A program made the position numbers and the translations under genes. Positions 25,141 to 33,474 of a stretch of 64,000 nucleotides of DNA are shown piece by piece; position 1 is the stretch's first letter, and the number at the start of each line of letters is the position of its first letter. The notes beneath the pieces were generated by a model. That model ran no database searches. It saw only the letters and a list, made by a program, of their open reading frames with translations, and had not been told where the DNA came from. The stretch comes from Erythrobacter sp. 3-20A1M. GTDB taxonomy: Bacteria; Pseudomonadota; Alphaproteobacteria; Sphingomonadales; Sphingomonadaceae. The stretch is taken from assembly GCF_018636735.1 (NCBI RefSeq), contig NZ_CP045200.1:496001-560000 (forward strand), in the 5' to 3' direction.

Positions 25141-26516
25141 CTCTGACGAACGTTCGCAAGCCGATAGCCAGCGCCGTGATCGTCGGAGGCGGTGCCGTCG
25201 CTTTGTGTGCGGCCCTGGCGCTGAAACGCGCTCTGCCAAAGGCGGAAATCCAGCTCGTCGAGCGCGGCAACGCCGAGACTGGCATCGCCGACAGCGTCCT
25301 ACTCGTTCATCCACCGGCGATGAGACTGCTCGATCTGATCGGTCTGGACGAAGCCGGATTGGTCCGCGCCGGACTGGCTTCTCACACGCTGGGCGACCGG
25401 TTCACCGGTTGGACGAAGGCACCGTTCATCGTCCCGGTTGCGGAGGAAGAGCCCGTTGCAATGGGCATTCCGATTTCGCTCATCGAACGCATGCGGACGG
25501 GACGCCGCGATCCGGCGACCGGCTCTGCAGCCATTGCCTTGGCCGAGGCCGGGAAATTCGATCCCGACAGCTTGCATCGGACGGACGCGGGCGACGCGAT
25601 CGGATATGCGCTGCATCTCGACACCGCGGGTTTCACGGCTCTTTTGCGGCGCTTCGCCGAGCAGGCGGGTGTCATCTTCACGGGAGACACGGACTCGCTT
25701 GCCGAGGCGGATCTCCGGCTGGAGTGCGCCGGGTGCGGCACGGTGCTCCAGGACGCCCGGTCGGAAGATTGGGGCGGGGAAATCTCGGATGGCGAAATGC
25801 TGCTGTGGGACGTTGCAGCGGCACCCTCGCTGCTGAACGAATATGCGGCAAGGGATTGGGGATGGCAGTCCACGCTGCCGGGACCGCGCACGACGCGCCA
25901 TGTTGCGGTGTTCGACCCGAAACGAGGTGTTCCGTCGACTCCCCGTGATGCGAGGAAGCTGGCTTTCGCAACCGGGCGGCTCGAAAGACCGCTGGAGGAT
26001 CGGCGCGTCGCGCTGGGCGACGCCGCCGCCGTGCCCGGCCCGCTTGGCGGCTTCGGATTTACGCTTGCGGCGATGCATCTGGCTCTCCTGTTGGACTTCA
26101 TGCCGGGCAGCGAACCGCACCCTCTGATCGAGCGGGAATACAACCGCCGCGCCGCCCTTATTTCCGATGAAATCCGTGACTTCGTCGCCGCATTGCATGT
26201 CCATTCGCAACATGCCGGTGCTTTCTGGAAGCGTCTCCGGAAGCACGGCGCAGTCGGTGAACTGATGCAGGTGACGCGGCGCTTCGCACGATCCGGTCGT
26301 CTCCCGCCGCGCGAGGTCGATGCGATCGCGGATGCGAGCTGGACGCGCGCGCTCGATGCTCTGGTGGAAGCCGGTCCGGGATACGACGCGCTTGCGCTGT
26401 CGGTCCCCCTGCAACGAGCAGACGAAGTGCTGGAAGCGCGGCGCAATGCGGTGGCGAAACTGCTGCGCTCGCAAACGGACTACGACAATTGGTTGACGGA
26501 GGAACGCGGACGATGA
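25137..26516 (+). CDS. Degenerate tryptophan-halogenase-like flavoprotein, copy 2
   Basis: The GTG at 25137 overlaps the first halogenase stop, giving 459 residues. The FAD fold is kept in outline (SAVIVGGGAVALCAALAL, residues 12-29), but catalytic features are lost. The K of the KLG motif is replaced (HTLGDRF). The WxWxIP motif is altered to WGWQSTLP, and FLEPLEST is replaced by PGPLGGFGF. It is therefore unlikely to halogenate and may be a partner subunit, an FAD-binding helper or a diverged monooxygenase. The frame is fully open and coupled on both sides, so it is maintained and not a pseudogene. Confidence 0.75.
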   Translation: MTLTNVRKPIASAVIVGGGAVALCAALALKRALPKAEIQLVERGNAETGIADSVLLVHPPAMRLLDLIGLDEAGLVRAGLASHTLGDRFTGWTKAPFIVPVAEEEPVAMGIPISLIERMRTGRRDPATGSAAIALAEAGKFDPDSLHRTDAGDAIGYALHLDTAGFTALLRRFAEQAGVIFTGDTDSLAEADLRLECAGCGTVLQDARSEDWGGEISDGEMLLWDVAAAPSLLNEYAARDWGWQSTLPGPRTTRHVAVFDPKRGVPSTPRDARKLAFATGRLERPLEDRRVALGDAAAVPGPLGGFGFTLAAMHLALLLDFMPGSEPHPLIEREYNRRAALISDEIRDFVAALHVHSQHAGAFWKRLRKHGAVGELMQVTRRFARSGRLPPREVDAIADASWTRALDALVEAGPGYDALALSVPLQRADEVLEARRNAVAKLLRSQTDYDNWLTEERGR

Positions 26517-28015
26517 GCCGTGGGGACGGAAATGCGATACGCGATCTGGTGATCGTCGGCGGCGGTACCGCCGGATGGATGATGGCCGCCGCCGCCGGGC
26601 GCGTGCTGGCTGGTGGACTGCGCAGCATCACCCTGATCGAATCCGACGCGATCGGAACAATCGGCGTGGGCGAAGCGACGATTCCCCCCATCCTGGGCTT
26701 CAACGAACTCCTCGGGATCGACGAGCGGGCGTTTCTGGAAGCGACGCAGGGCACCTTCAAGCTCGGGATCGAATTCGAGAACTGGGGCCGGCAAGGCACG
26801 CGATATTTCCACCCGTTCGGGCGGACCGGCCGCGACTTCGACGGTATCGCATTCCACCAGCTGTGGTCGTGGCTGCGCGATGCCGAAGGCGTGGGCTCGC
26901 TGGAGGAATATTCCATGAGCGCCGTGGCGGCGCGCAATGGCAAGTTCGCACACCCCCAGTCCGATCCACGCTCGCCTCTCTCCAACTTGCAATACGCCTA
27001 CCATTTCGATGCGACGCGCTATGCCGCATTCTTGCGCAGCTATGCGATCGAGCGCGGGGTCGCCCGGCAGGAGGGGCGGATCGTCGATGTCGAGCTCGAC
27101 GGTGAGACCGGGCACGTCCTTGCAGTCAAGCTGGAGGATAGCACGCGGGTCACCGGCGACCTGTTCATCGATTGCAGTGGGTTTCGCAGCATGTTGCTGG
27201 GCGAGGCCATGGGCGTCCCCTTCACGGACTGGTCGCACTGGCTACCGTGCGACAGGGCCGTTGCGGTGCCGAGCGCTGCGAAAGAGCAGATCGCACCCTA
27301 CACGCGTTCGCGCGCCCTTACGGCCGGATGGCAGTGGCGCATCCCGTTGCAGCACCGGACCGGCAACGGCCATGTCTATGCGAGCGCCTATATGGAAGAC
27401 GCGGAGGCCGAGCGGCTTCTGCTGGCGAATCTCGACAGCGAACCCGCCGACGATCCCCGGCCCCTGCGCTTCCGCACCGGAGTGCGCGAGAAATTGTGGG
27501 AGCGCAATGTCGTCGCACTCGGCCTGTCGGGCGGATTTCTGGAGCCGCTAGAATCGACTAGCATCCACCTGATCCAGACCGGTATCTCCAAGCTGCTGGC
27601 GCTCTTCCCCGACCGTGATTTCACCGACGTTGAGCGCGACGAATACAATCGCCTGATGACTTCCAGCTACGCCGCCGTGCGCGATTTCATCGTGGCGCAT
27701 TACCATGTCACCCAGCGGGACGACACGCCCTTCTGGAATTACGTGCGCACGATGGAAATTCCTGACAGCCTGGAAACGCGGCTGGAGCTGTTCCGCCGGA
27801 AAGGCCGGATTTTTCGTTACGACGACGAGCTGTTCACCGTGGGTAGCTGGGCCGCGATCCTTGAGGGCCAGGGAATGAAGCCGCTCGGCAGCGACCCGCT
27901 CTGCGCGGCCCTGGACGCAGACGGATTGGCACAGGCAATGCGCCGGATGAAGCAAGCCCACCACGCCATGGCCGCGCGCCTGCCGCTGCATCGAGATGCG
28001 ATCGGAGGCGGCTAA
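26513..28015 (+). CDS. Flavin-dependent tryptophan-halogenase family protein, copy 3
   Basis: This 500-residue protein starts in an ATGA overlap with copy 2. All halogenase motifs are intact: GGGTAGW (16-22), Lys83 in GTFKLGIEF, WQWRIP in the middle, and FLEPLEST at about residue 343. It resembles copy 1 closely throughout, so the pair arose by duplication. The predicted chemistry is FADH2-dependent halogenation in the cytoplasm. Its stop overlaps the stop of the convergent alpha-galactosidase frame. The position inside a galactoside locus raises the question of what is halogenated. Confidence 0.88.
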   Translation: MSRGDGNAIRDLVIVGGGTAGWMMAAAAGRVLAGGLRSITLIESDAIGTIGVGEATIPPILGFNELLGIDERAFLEATQGTFKLGIEFENWGRQGTRYFHPFGRTGRDFDGIAFHQLWSWLRDAEGVGSLEEYSMSAVAARNGKFAHPQSDPRSPLSNLQYAYHFDATRYAAFLRSYAIERGVARQEGRIVDVELDGETGHVLAVKLEDSTRVTGDLFIDCSGFRSMLLGEAMGVPFTDWSHWLPCDRAVAVPSAAKEQIAPYTRSRALTAGWQWRIPLQHRTGNGHVYASAYMEDAEAERLLLANLDSEPADDPRPLRFRTGVREKLWERNVVALGLSGGFLEPLESTSIHLIQTGISKLLALFPDRDFTDVERDEYNRLMTSSYAAVRDFIVAHYHVTQRDDTPFWNYVRTMEIPDSLETRLELFRRKGRIFRYDDELFTVGSWAAILEGQGMKPLGSDPLCAALDADGLAQAMRRMKQAHHAMAARLPLHRDAIGGG

Positions 28016-29934
28016 CGGAGCGGCAGGACCCTCAGGGAAAGCCTCGATCGTCGGGCCGAAACCCCATTAGCGCTGCAACTTCGCGTTCGCCCAGGCGACC
28101 ATCGGACCGCGTTGCTCGGTACCCCCGGCACGCGTGACCAGTTCACGATCTGGGCGCCCGTTACGTCCGCATCGATTGTACCGACTTGTCCGCCGGCAAC
28201 CTTCGCCTCGGCTACGAGCTTCTTGTCGGCATAGACCTGGAACTGAACGGGCACTGCACCTTCGGCCACCGCTGGCCGCGCAGTGAAGCGACCGAATTCA
28301 CCGTCGGTCCGCAATTCGAGGCGCGAATTGGCGAAGAGGCCGATGCCCTTGTCGAAGGTGGTCTTGCCAGCGGCGAGCGGCCCGCCGTCGGGCGCGGCGG
28401 CGACGCGCGCCGGGGTCCAGCCTTCGGGAAGGCTGTGATTGCCCAGTCCGTCGGCCGCGACATTGATGCGCCCCGGCATTTCATCGAGCCACACCGCATC
28501 GGAATCGAGGGGTGTACCCTTTAGTCGAAACAGCTTGGCCTCGCGGGGACTCAGTTGAACGGTTATCGCGCCTGATGCCGGGGAAAGCGTTTCATGGCTC
28601 CAGACGTCGCGCACGCTTGCGTCGGTGTCGGGCGCGAAACCGAGCTGCGTCCAATTCACCGTCGCGGAAACCGGCTCGTCCCCCCGGTTGAAGAAGGCGA
28701 CCGCGCGCGATCCGGGGCCCGAGAGCGTGCGAACGACCACCATCGCCTCGCCATCGGGATAGGCGACGCCCTGATTGCCGGCCGGGTCCTGATCGATCGC
28801 GATGACCTCGCGATTGCCGACGATGTCGAGCAGTTCCTGCGGCGAGTGGCGCAGGTCGTATCCGAGCAAGAGGGGTGAAGCCATGATCGCCCACATGCTC
28901 ATGTGGGCACGCGCTTCGGTCAGGTGGTTCTCGTCGAAGTCGCCATGTCCGATCGCCAGCATGTCGGGATCGTTCCAGTGGCCCGGACCGGCATAGAGCG
29001 TGCGATAGACGGCGCTGTCGATGTTGCGCAGCATGCTGTCCCAGTTGAATTCGATATCCGGGCTGGTGCGCCACAGATTGCCCTGCTTGTGCCCCCAGCG
29101 CGGCGACAGCGCCTCGCCCCAGGCACAGATGCTCAGCACCGCATCGGGTCCGCCCCACTCCTTGATCGCGCTACCGAGCTGCGCATAGAGCGCTTCCACC
29201 GCGTCGGGGTTCGACTTGGGAATGTCCCCCCGCACGATGTAGGGCGGGAACACCGCGAAGCGCCCGGACTCGACCGGCTCGGTACCCGGTGCGTAGTCGG
29301 CTACTCCGCACGCATCGATCTTCACGTAGTCGAAATTCCAGGTTCCGAAGATCGCCTTCATGTCCTGTTCGGCATGGCCCAGGCTGCCCACCTGGCGTTC
29401 GGCCATCGTCCCGACCGGCAGATTGGGGCTCTTCGCATCGTGATACTGGGCACAGGTGTTGCGCCCGATATCGGTATAGAGGCCGGCTTTCAGGCCCAGA
29501 CCGTGGACGAAATCCGTGAAGGGGACGAAGGTGCCGTTGGGATAGCCCTCGACCTTGGCCGAAGGGAACATCGTATCGCGGATCTTGAGCGTCCCGTCGG
29601 CCTTGCGCTGCAACGCCCAGCCATCGTCGATATTTACATAGCGATAACCGAGCTGGGCCAGACCGTTGTCGACCAGTGCCTCTGCCGACCCGCGGATCTT
29701 TGCCTCGTCAACGTCGGTGCGAAATGCATTCCACGGATTCCACCCCATCGGCGGGGTCTGCGCGGCATCGGTCTGATAGACCGAATACCTACCCGTAGGC
29801 TCGAGGTCGTCGGCAGCTTCCTTCGCCCCCAGCGGCGATGCCGCGAGCGAGAGCAAGGCGAGCGTGCAGATCGACCTCGAGAACAGTTTCGATGCAGGAT
29901 TGCGCATCGAGCGCCCGGATTTTGCGGAATTCAT
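28012..29934 (-). CDS. Secreted GH27 alpha-galactosidase with frameshifted NPCBM-like C-terminus
   Basis: The ATG at 29934 follows GGAGGAG and gives 640 residues. A signal peptide lies around residues 10-37 (an internal ATG at 29907 is also usable). The GH27 barrel shows TPPMGWNPWNAF, NIDDGWA, the nucleophile Asp in FDYVKIDACG, and the acid/base Asp in GHWNDPDML. A C-terminal NPCBM-type carbohydrate domain follows. Near 28140-28144 one base appears missing. Read one frame over, the domain continues naturally as LVTRAGGTEQRGPMVAWANA and stops at 28067-28069, while the current frame runs on to 28012 with an unrelated Arg/Ser-rich tail. The catalytic domain is unaffected. Confidence 0.88.
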   Translation of the reverse strand: MNSAKSGRSMRNPASKLFSRSICTLALLSLAASPLGAKEAADDLEPTGRYSVYQTDAAQTPPMGWNPWNAFRTDVDEAKIRGSAEALVDNGLAQLGYRYVNIDDGWALQRKADGTLKIRDTMFPSAKVEGYPNGTFVPFTDFVHGLGLKAGLYTDIGRNTCAQYHDAKSPNLPVGTMAERQVGSLGHAEQDMKAIFGTWNFDYVKIDACGVADYAPGTEPVESGRFAVFPPYIVRGDIPKSNPDAVEALYAQLGSAIKEWGGPDAVLSICAWGEALSPRWGHKQGNLWRTSPDIEFNWDSMLRNIDSAVYRTLYAGPGHWNDPDMLAIGHGDFDENHLTEARAHMSMWAIMASPLLLGYDLRHSPQELLDIVGNREVIAIDQDPAGNQGVAYPDGEAMVVVRTLSGPGSRAVAFFNRGDEPVSATVNWTQLGFAPDTDASVRDVWSHETLSPASGAITVQLSPREAKLFRLKGTPLDSDAVWLDEMPGRINVAADGLGNHSLPEGWTPARVAAAPDGGPLAAGKTTFDKGIGLFANSRLELRTDGEFGRFTARPAVAEGAVPVQFQVYADKKLVAEAKVAGGQVGTIDADVTGAQIVNWSRVPGVPSNAVRWSPGRTRSCSANGVSARRSRLSLRVLPLR

Positions 29935-29987
29935 GGCTCGATACTCCTCCAACACCCTCTTATTCGCATTCGTACGTCTTCGGACGG

Positions 29988-32900
29988 TCAGAACTTCATC
30001 CGCGCCGTAAGAGCATACTGGCGGTCGTTCTTGAACCACGAACGCGGCGTCCGCAGCCCGTCGCCGTTCAGCACGAACGAGGTCTTGAGCGTGGTGTCCA
30101 GCAAGTTCTGGACTTCGAACACCAGACGGAACCTGTCGTCCACATCCAGGCCAATGGACGCGTCCAGCTGTCCGCTGGGCTCCTGATACACCGGGCCGAA
30201 GGGGAAGCAGCAATCGAGCCGGGTGAGCAGGAACCGGGACCGCCAGCTGTAAGCCGCCCGCGCCTGGATCTTACCTCTTTCGTAGAACACGGCCGCGTTG
30301 AAGTTATGCTTCGACAGGCCCTCCAGAGGCAGGCTTTCATAGAGCCCCGAGATGTCGATGGTAGGCTGGTTGCCCGTTTCCACCAGGTTGTTCGACGGCG
30401 CGTAGGCGGGCGGACCGAGCGCGATCTTGCCCACATCGATGAAGGTGTAAGAAAGCTGTGTGCCCAGACCCGCCAAGGCTCCGGGCAGGAAGTCGAAGGT
30501 CTGCTGATAGGCGATTTCCGCGCCCTTGACGGTCGTATGCCCTTCCGAATTGGCCGGGCCGCTGACCGAAACCGGTAGCGTCACGCCATTGTTGGTCAGG
30601 TCGCGGTTATAGACCTGATTGGAGACCACGACATTGTTCAGATCCTTGTAGAAGGCAGCGAGCGTCAGGGACCCGACCGGCGCGAAATACCACTCTGCGG
30701 TCAGGTCGAGCTGCCAGGCCTCCACGGGTCGCAGATACGGGTTCTGGGATCGCGCGGTAAACCCGCCGAGCTGCGCGTTGTAATTGAGCCCGACGTAATT
30801 CCGCAGCTTGCTGAACTCGGGCCGCGAGATCGCCTTCGAGGCGGCAAAGCGGAACACCAGTTCGTCCGACGCATCGAAGCGCACGTTCAGCGATGGCAGC
30901 CAGTGATCGAAGCTGTTCTCCGCCACGTCGGCCAGCGCTGCGCCATCCGCGAAGTCGAGCGCCGCTTGCTGTTGAGCAGCGGTGACCCCCGGTCGACACA
31001 ATGCCGGCAGCGGCCCGGTGCCCTGCGCCTGGCCGGCGCAGAATGCGATGAAGTCGCCGTTGAAGCTGTCCGGAATGACCTGAGACGACGGCGCGAAATT
31101 GATCGCACCGGTCGATTCGTCGCGGGTGTGGACGTAACGCACGCCGAGGTTGCCCGACAACTTCATGCCGCTGTCGAACTCGGTCCCGAACGAGGTCGAG
31201 ATATATCCCGCCCATGTTTCCTCGCTGTTGGGGTACACTTCGCCGGGCAGGAAATAGCCCTTGATCAGGTCGCTGCCGCGATCCTCGATCGGCGTGAAAT
31301 AGCCCGGAGGTGCGAGCGAACGGGCCAGATCGATAAGCCCGCCACGCGATTCGAGGATCGAGTCGCGAATGAACAAGGCACCCGGCGGCGGGGTCGCGGC
31401 GTCGTGGAAGAAGTCCGGAAAGCCGTAGAAAGAGACGACGGACGGATCGCTGTTGACGAAGTTGGGACCACCCTCGATCCAGGTTTCCGACAGACCGCCC
31501 CAGTTATTGAACTCGTTGGTGCGAACCGTCTGTTTACGCTTCGCATATCGGCCGCCGACGCGAACCTCCTTCAGGAAGCTGTCTTCCGAGAGGTCGTAGG
31601 AAGCATCCGCCCTGAAGGCATATTCTTCGCCATCATTGATAGCGCGGTTTTCGACCGCCGACCGATAATAGGTGGAATTGCCGCTGCCGATATATTCGGC
31701 GGGGTCGAAACCGGGGGTCACGAAATTGACGTCCGGATACTTGCCGGTCAGATCGATGTCGTAGTTCGCCAGCGTGTTGAAATTGATCGCATCGTCGGCG
31801 TTGTCGACCTTGGACTTCGCATATTGCCCGTCGAACATCAGGTGCAAACGGTCGGACGGCGACCACTTGATGTTCAGCGACGCGTCCTGCGCCGTCACAT
31901 CGTTGAAGGCCGAACGGTTCGAAAGCTTGGTGAAAATGCCGCCGGGTATGAACTGGCGGTAATCGCACCAGTCGCTCGACGAGCCCTGGCACAGCCCACT
32001 GACGTACCCGCCACTGTGCACCAGCGTACCCGAGGTGAACACACCGTTTTCGTCATACATGAAATTGGCGTCCGGGTCGTACGCAAACCCGGGCTGATCC
32101 AGGTAGCCCGCGGGATAAATCTGGCCTGCATCGGGGAACCAGTTGTCCGCCTCGATGGTGCGCTCGGTCCACCTTTCGTTGAACTCCGAGCGGATATATT
32201 CCGCCGTGACCAGCAGGTTTCCGGCTGCGTTCTCGTACTGGAGAGCGGCGTTCAGGCTGTTGCGCTCACGCTCGAAATCCTGCGAGCGGAACCCGGCGCC
32301 CAGCGGGGTATAGACCTGGTCGTACCCGGCGGGCGTCGGGAAGTTGTCGCACACGCGCAGCGCGTAGGGTTCGCCCTCGTTGATGATGCGCCCGTTGGCA
32401 CAGGTGCCGTCGGCTTCGAACGGAGCGTTGAAGCGGGGTTGGAAACCGTTGAGGAAGATCGAGTCCGCGCGGCTGTACTGCTTGGAATAGCTGCCGCCGA
32501 CCAACAGGCCGACCCGGCCGCCGTCGCCGAACTCCCACTGATCGCTGAACAGACCGACGAACGACGGCGCGGATTTTTGCGCGATGTCGCCGTAGTTGAT
32601 CCCGGCCGATAGGAAGAGCACGGGATCGGTTGAATCGAAGGGTTTGCGCGAGTTGATGCTGACCGTGCCGGCGATGCCGCCTTCGATCATGTCCGCGGTC
32701 AGGTTCTTGAACACCTCGACGGAGCCGGCGAGTTCCGCCGGCACGCTGTCGAAGCCGAGCTCACGCCCGCCCGAAGCGGAGAAAGCGTCGCGACCGTTGA
32801 ACTCGCTGCGAACGTAATTCAGCCCGCGGACCGTGACGCCCGAACCCTGGACCGAAAAGTGCGCGGAATCGTTGGGTGCCGCGAAGCGGTTGATGGCAAC

Positions 32901-33278
32901 GCCGGGAACACGCTGCAGCGCTTCGTTGATGGAGCGGTCGGGCAACGATCCGATGTCGTCGGCCGTAATCGCGTCCACGACCGTGTCGGCGTTGCGTTTA
33001 ATCTCCTGCGCAGAGGCGAGACTCTGGCGAATGCCGGACACGACGATGACATTGTCGTCCGTCTCGTCGGATGCGGGCTTGGAAAGCTCCTCGTCCGCTT
33101 CCTGTGCATGCGCGACGTTGGACATGGACGCTGCGAGCAGCGAACTGCCCACGAGGAATTTCCAGTAGCCCGAAGCACGCCTGGTGCCGCGCCCCGCCGC
33201 AAGGGCCTGCGTCGCGTCTACCGAAACATCCGATCGGCTGCGTAGCGCTATCGGATCATATCCCGCAATTTTCATCAT
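29988..33278 (-). CDS. TonB-dependent receptor, large (Caulobacter-type sugar receptor)
   Basis: The ATG at 33278 has a GGGAGG site 7-8 bases upstream, giving 1096 residues. An extended N-terminus carries a signal segment around residues 40-65 (ending AHAQ). It is followed by DNVIVVSGIRQSLASAQEIKR as TonB box and plug start, split at VSGIRQ. The plug continues with SVEVFKNLTADMIEGGIAG, and a long barrel ends in YALTARMKF with terminal Phe. Receptors of this length and plug type (TIGR01782-like) import oligosaccharides. Sitting 53 bp ahead of the alpha-galactosidase on the same strand, it probably imports an alpha-galactoside. Confidence 0.9.
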   Translation of the reverse strand: MMKIAGYDPIALRSRSDVSVDATQALAAGRGTRRASGYWKFLVGSSLLAASMSNVAHAQEADEELSKPASDETDDNVIVVSGIRQSLASAQEIKRNADTVVDAITADDIGSLPDRSINEALQRVPGVAINRFAAPNDSAHFSVQGSGVTVRGLNYVRSEFNGRDAFSASGGRELGFDSVPAELAGSVEVFKNLTADMIEGGIAGTVSINSRKPFDSTDPVLFLSAGINYGDIAQKSAPSFVGLFSDQWEFGDGGRVGLLVGGSYSKQYSRADSIFLNGFQPRFNAPFEADGTCANGRIINEGEPYALRVCDNFPTPAGYDQVYTPLGAGFRSQDFERERNSLNAALQYENAAGNLLVTAEYIRSEFNERWTERTIEADNWFPDAGQIYPAGYLDQPGFAYDPDANFMYDENGVFTSGTLVHSGGYVSGLCQGSSSDWCDYRQFIPGGIFTKLSNRSAFNDVTAQDASLNIKWSPSDRLHLMFDGQYAKSKVDNADDAINFNTLANYDIDLTGKYPDVNFVTPGFDPAEYIGSGNSTYYRSAVENRAINDGEEYAFRADASYDLSEDSFLKEVRVGGRYAKRKQTVRTNEFNNWGGLSETWIEGGPNFVNSDPSVVSFYGFPDFFHDAATPPPGALFIRDSILESRGGLIDLARSLAPPGYFTPIEDRGSDLIKGYFLPGEVYPNSEETWAGYISTSFGTEFDSGMKLSGNLGVRYVHTRDESTGAINFAPSSQVIPDSFNGDFIAFCAGQAQGTGPLPALCRPGVTAAQQQAALDFADGAALADVAENSFDHWLPSLNVRFDASDELVFRFAASKAISRPEFSKLRNYVGLNYNAQLGGFTARSQNPYLRPVEAWQLDLTAEWYFAPVGSLTLAAFYKDLNNVVVSNQVYNRDLTNNGVTLPVSVSGPANSEGHTTVKGAEIAYQQTFDFLPGALAGLGTQLSYTFIDVGKIALGPPAYAPSNNLVETGNQPTIDISGLYESLPLEGLSKHNFNAAVFYERGKIQARAAYSWRSRFLLTRLDCCFPFGPVYQEPSGQLDASIGLDVDDRFRLVFEVQNLLDTTLKTSFVLNGDGLRTPRSWFKNDRQYALTARMKF

Positions 33279-33474
33279 TTTCTGTCCTCCCACTGAAGCG
33301 CATCGTGGCTGGTCACCCCTTGTTCGAACCAGCGCCCTCATCGCCATCGACGTCGTGGATAAAATAATATGATAATTTGTCAAACCCAAAAAAAGGAAAC
33401 ATAGACAGGGCAATCGGGCCGGGAATAGGATGGGCAAACTGCAAATCTGGCAAAAAACGAGGGAGACCCTTTCG
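33279..33474. promoter_or_regulatory. Divergent promoter region between TonB receptor and DUF4832 gene
   Basis: This 196-base gap is AT-rich in its centre (about 33357-33400) and must drive both genes. On the minus strand ATATTATTT within 33358-33372 matches nine consecutive bases of the element at 19077-19091, which makes it a weak third candidate for the galactose-locus operator. No coding potential is seen. Confidence 0.4.

Noticed and set aside
30903-32612. Plus-strand open frame of 569 codons opposite the large TonB receptor
   Set aside because: It is antisense to a clearly recognised receptor, with no motif or start signal.
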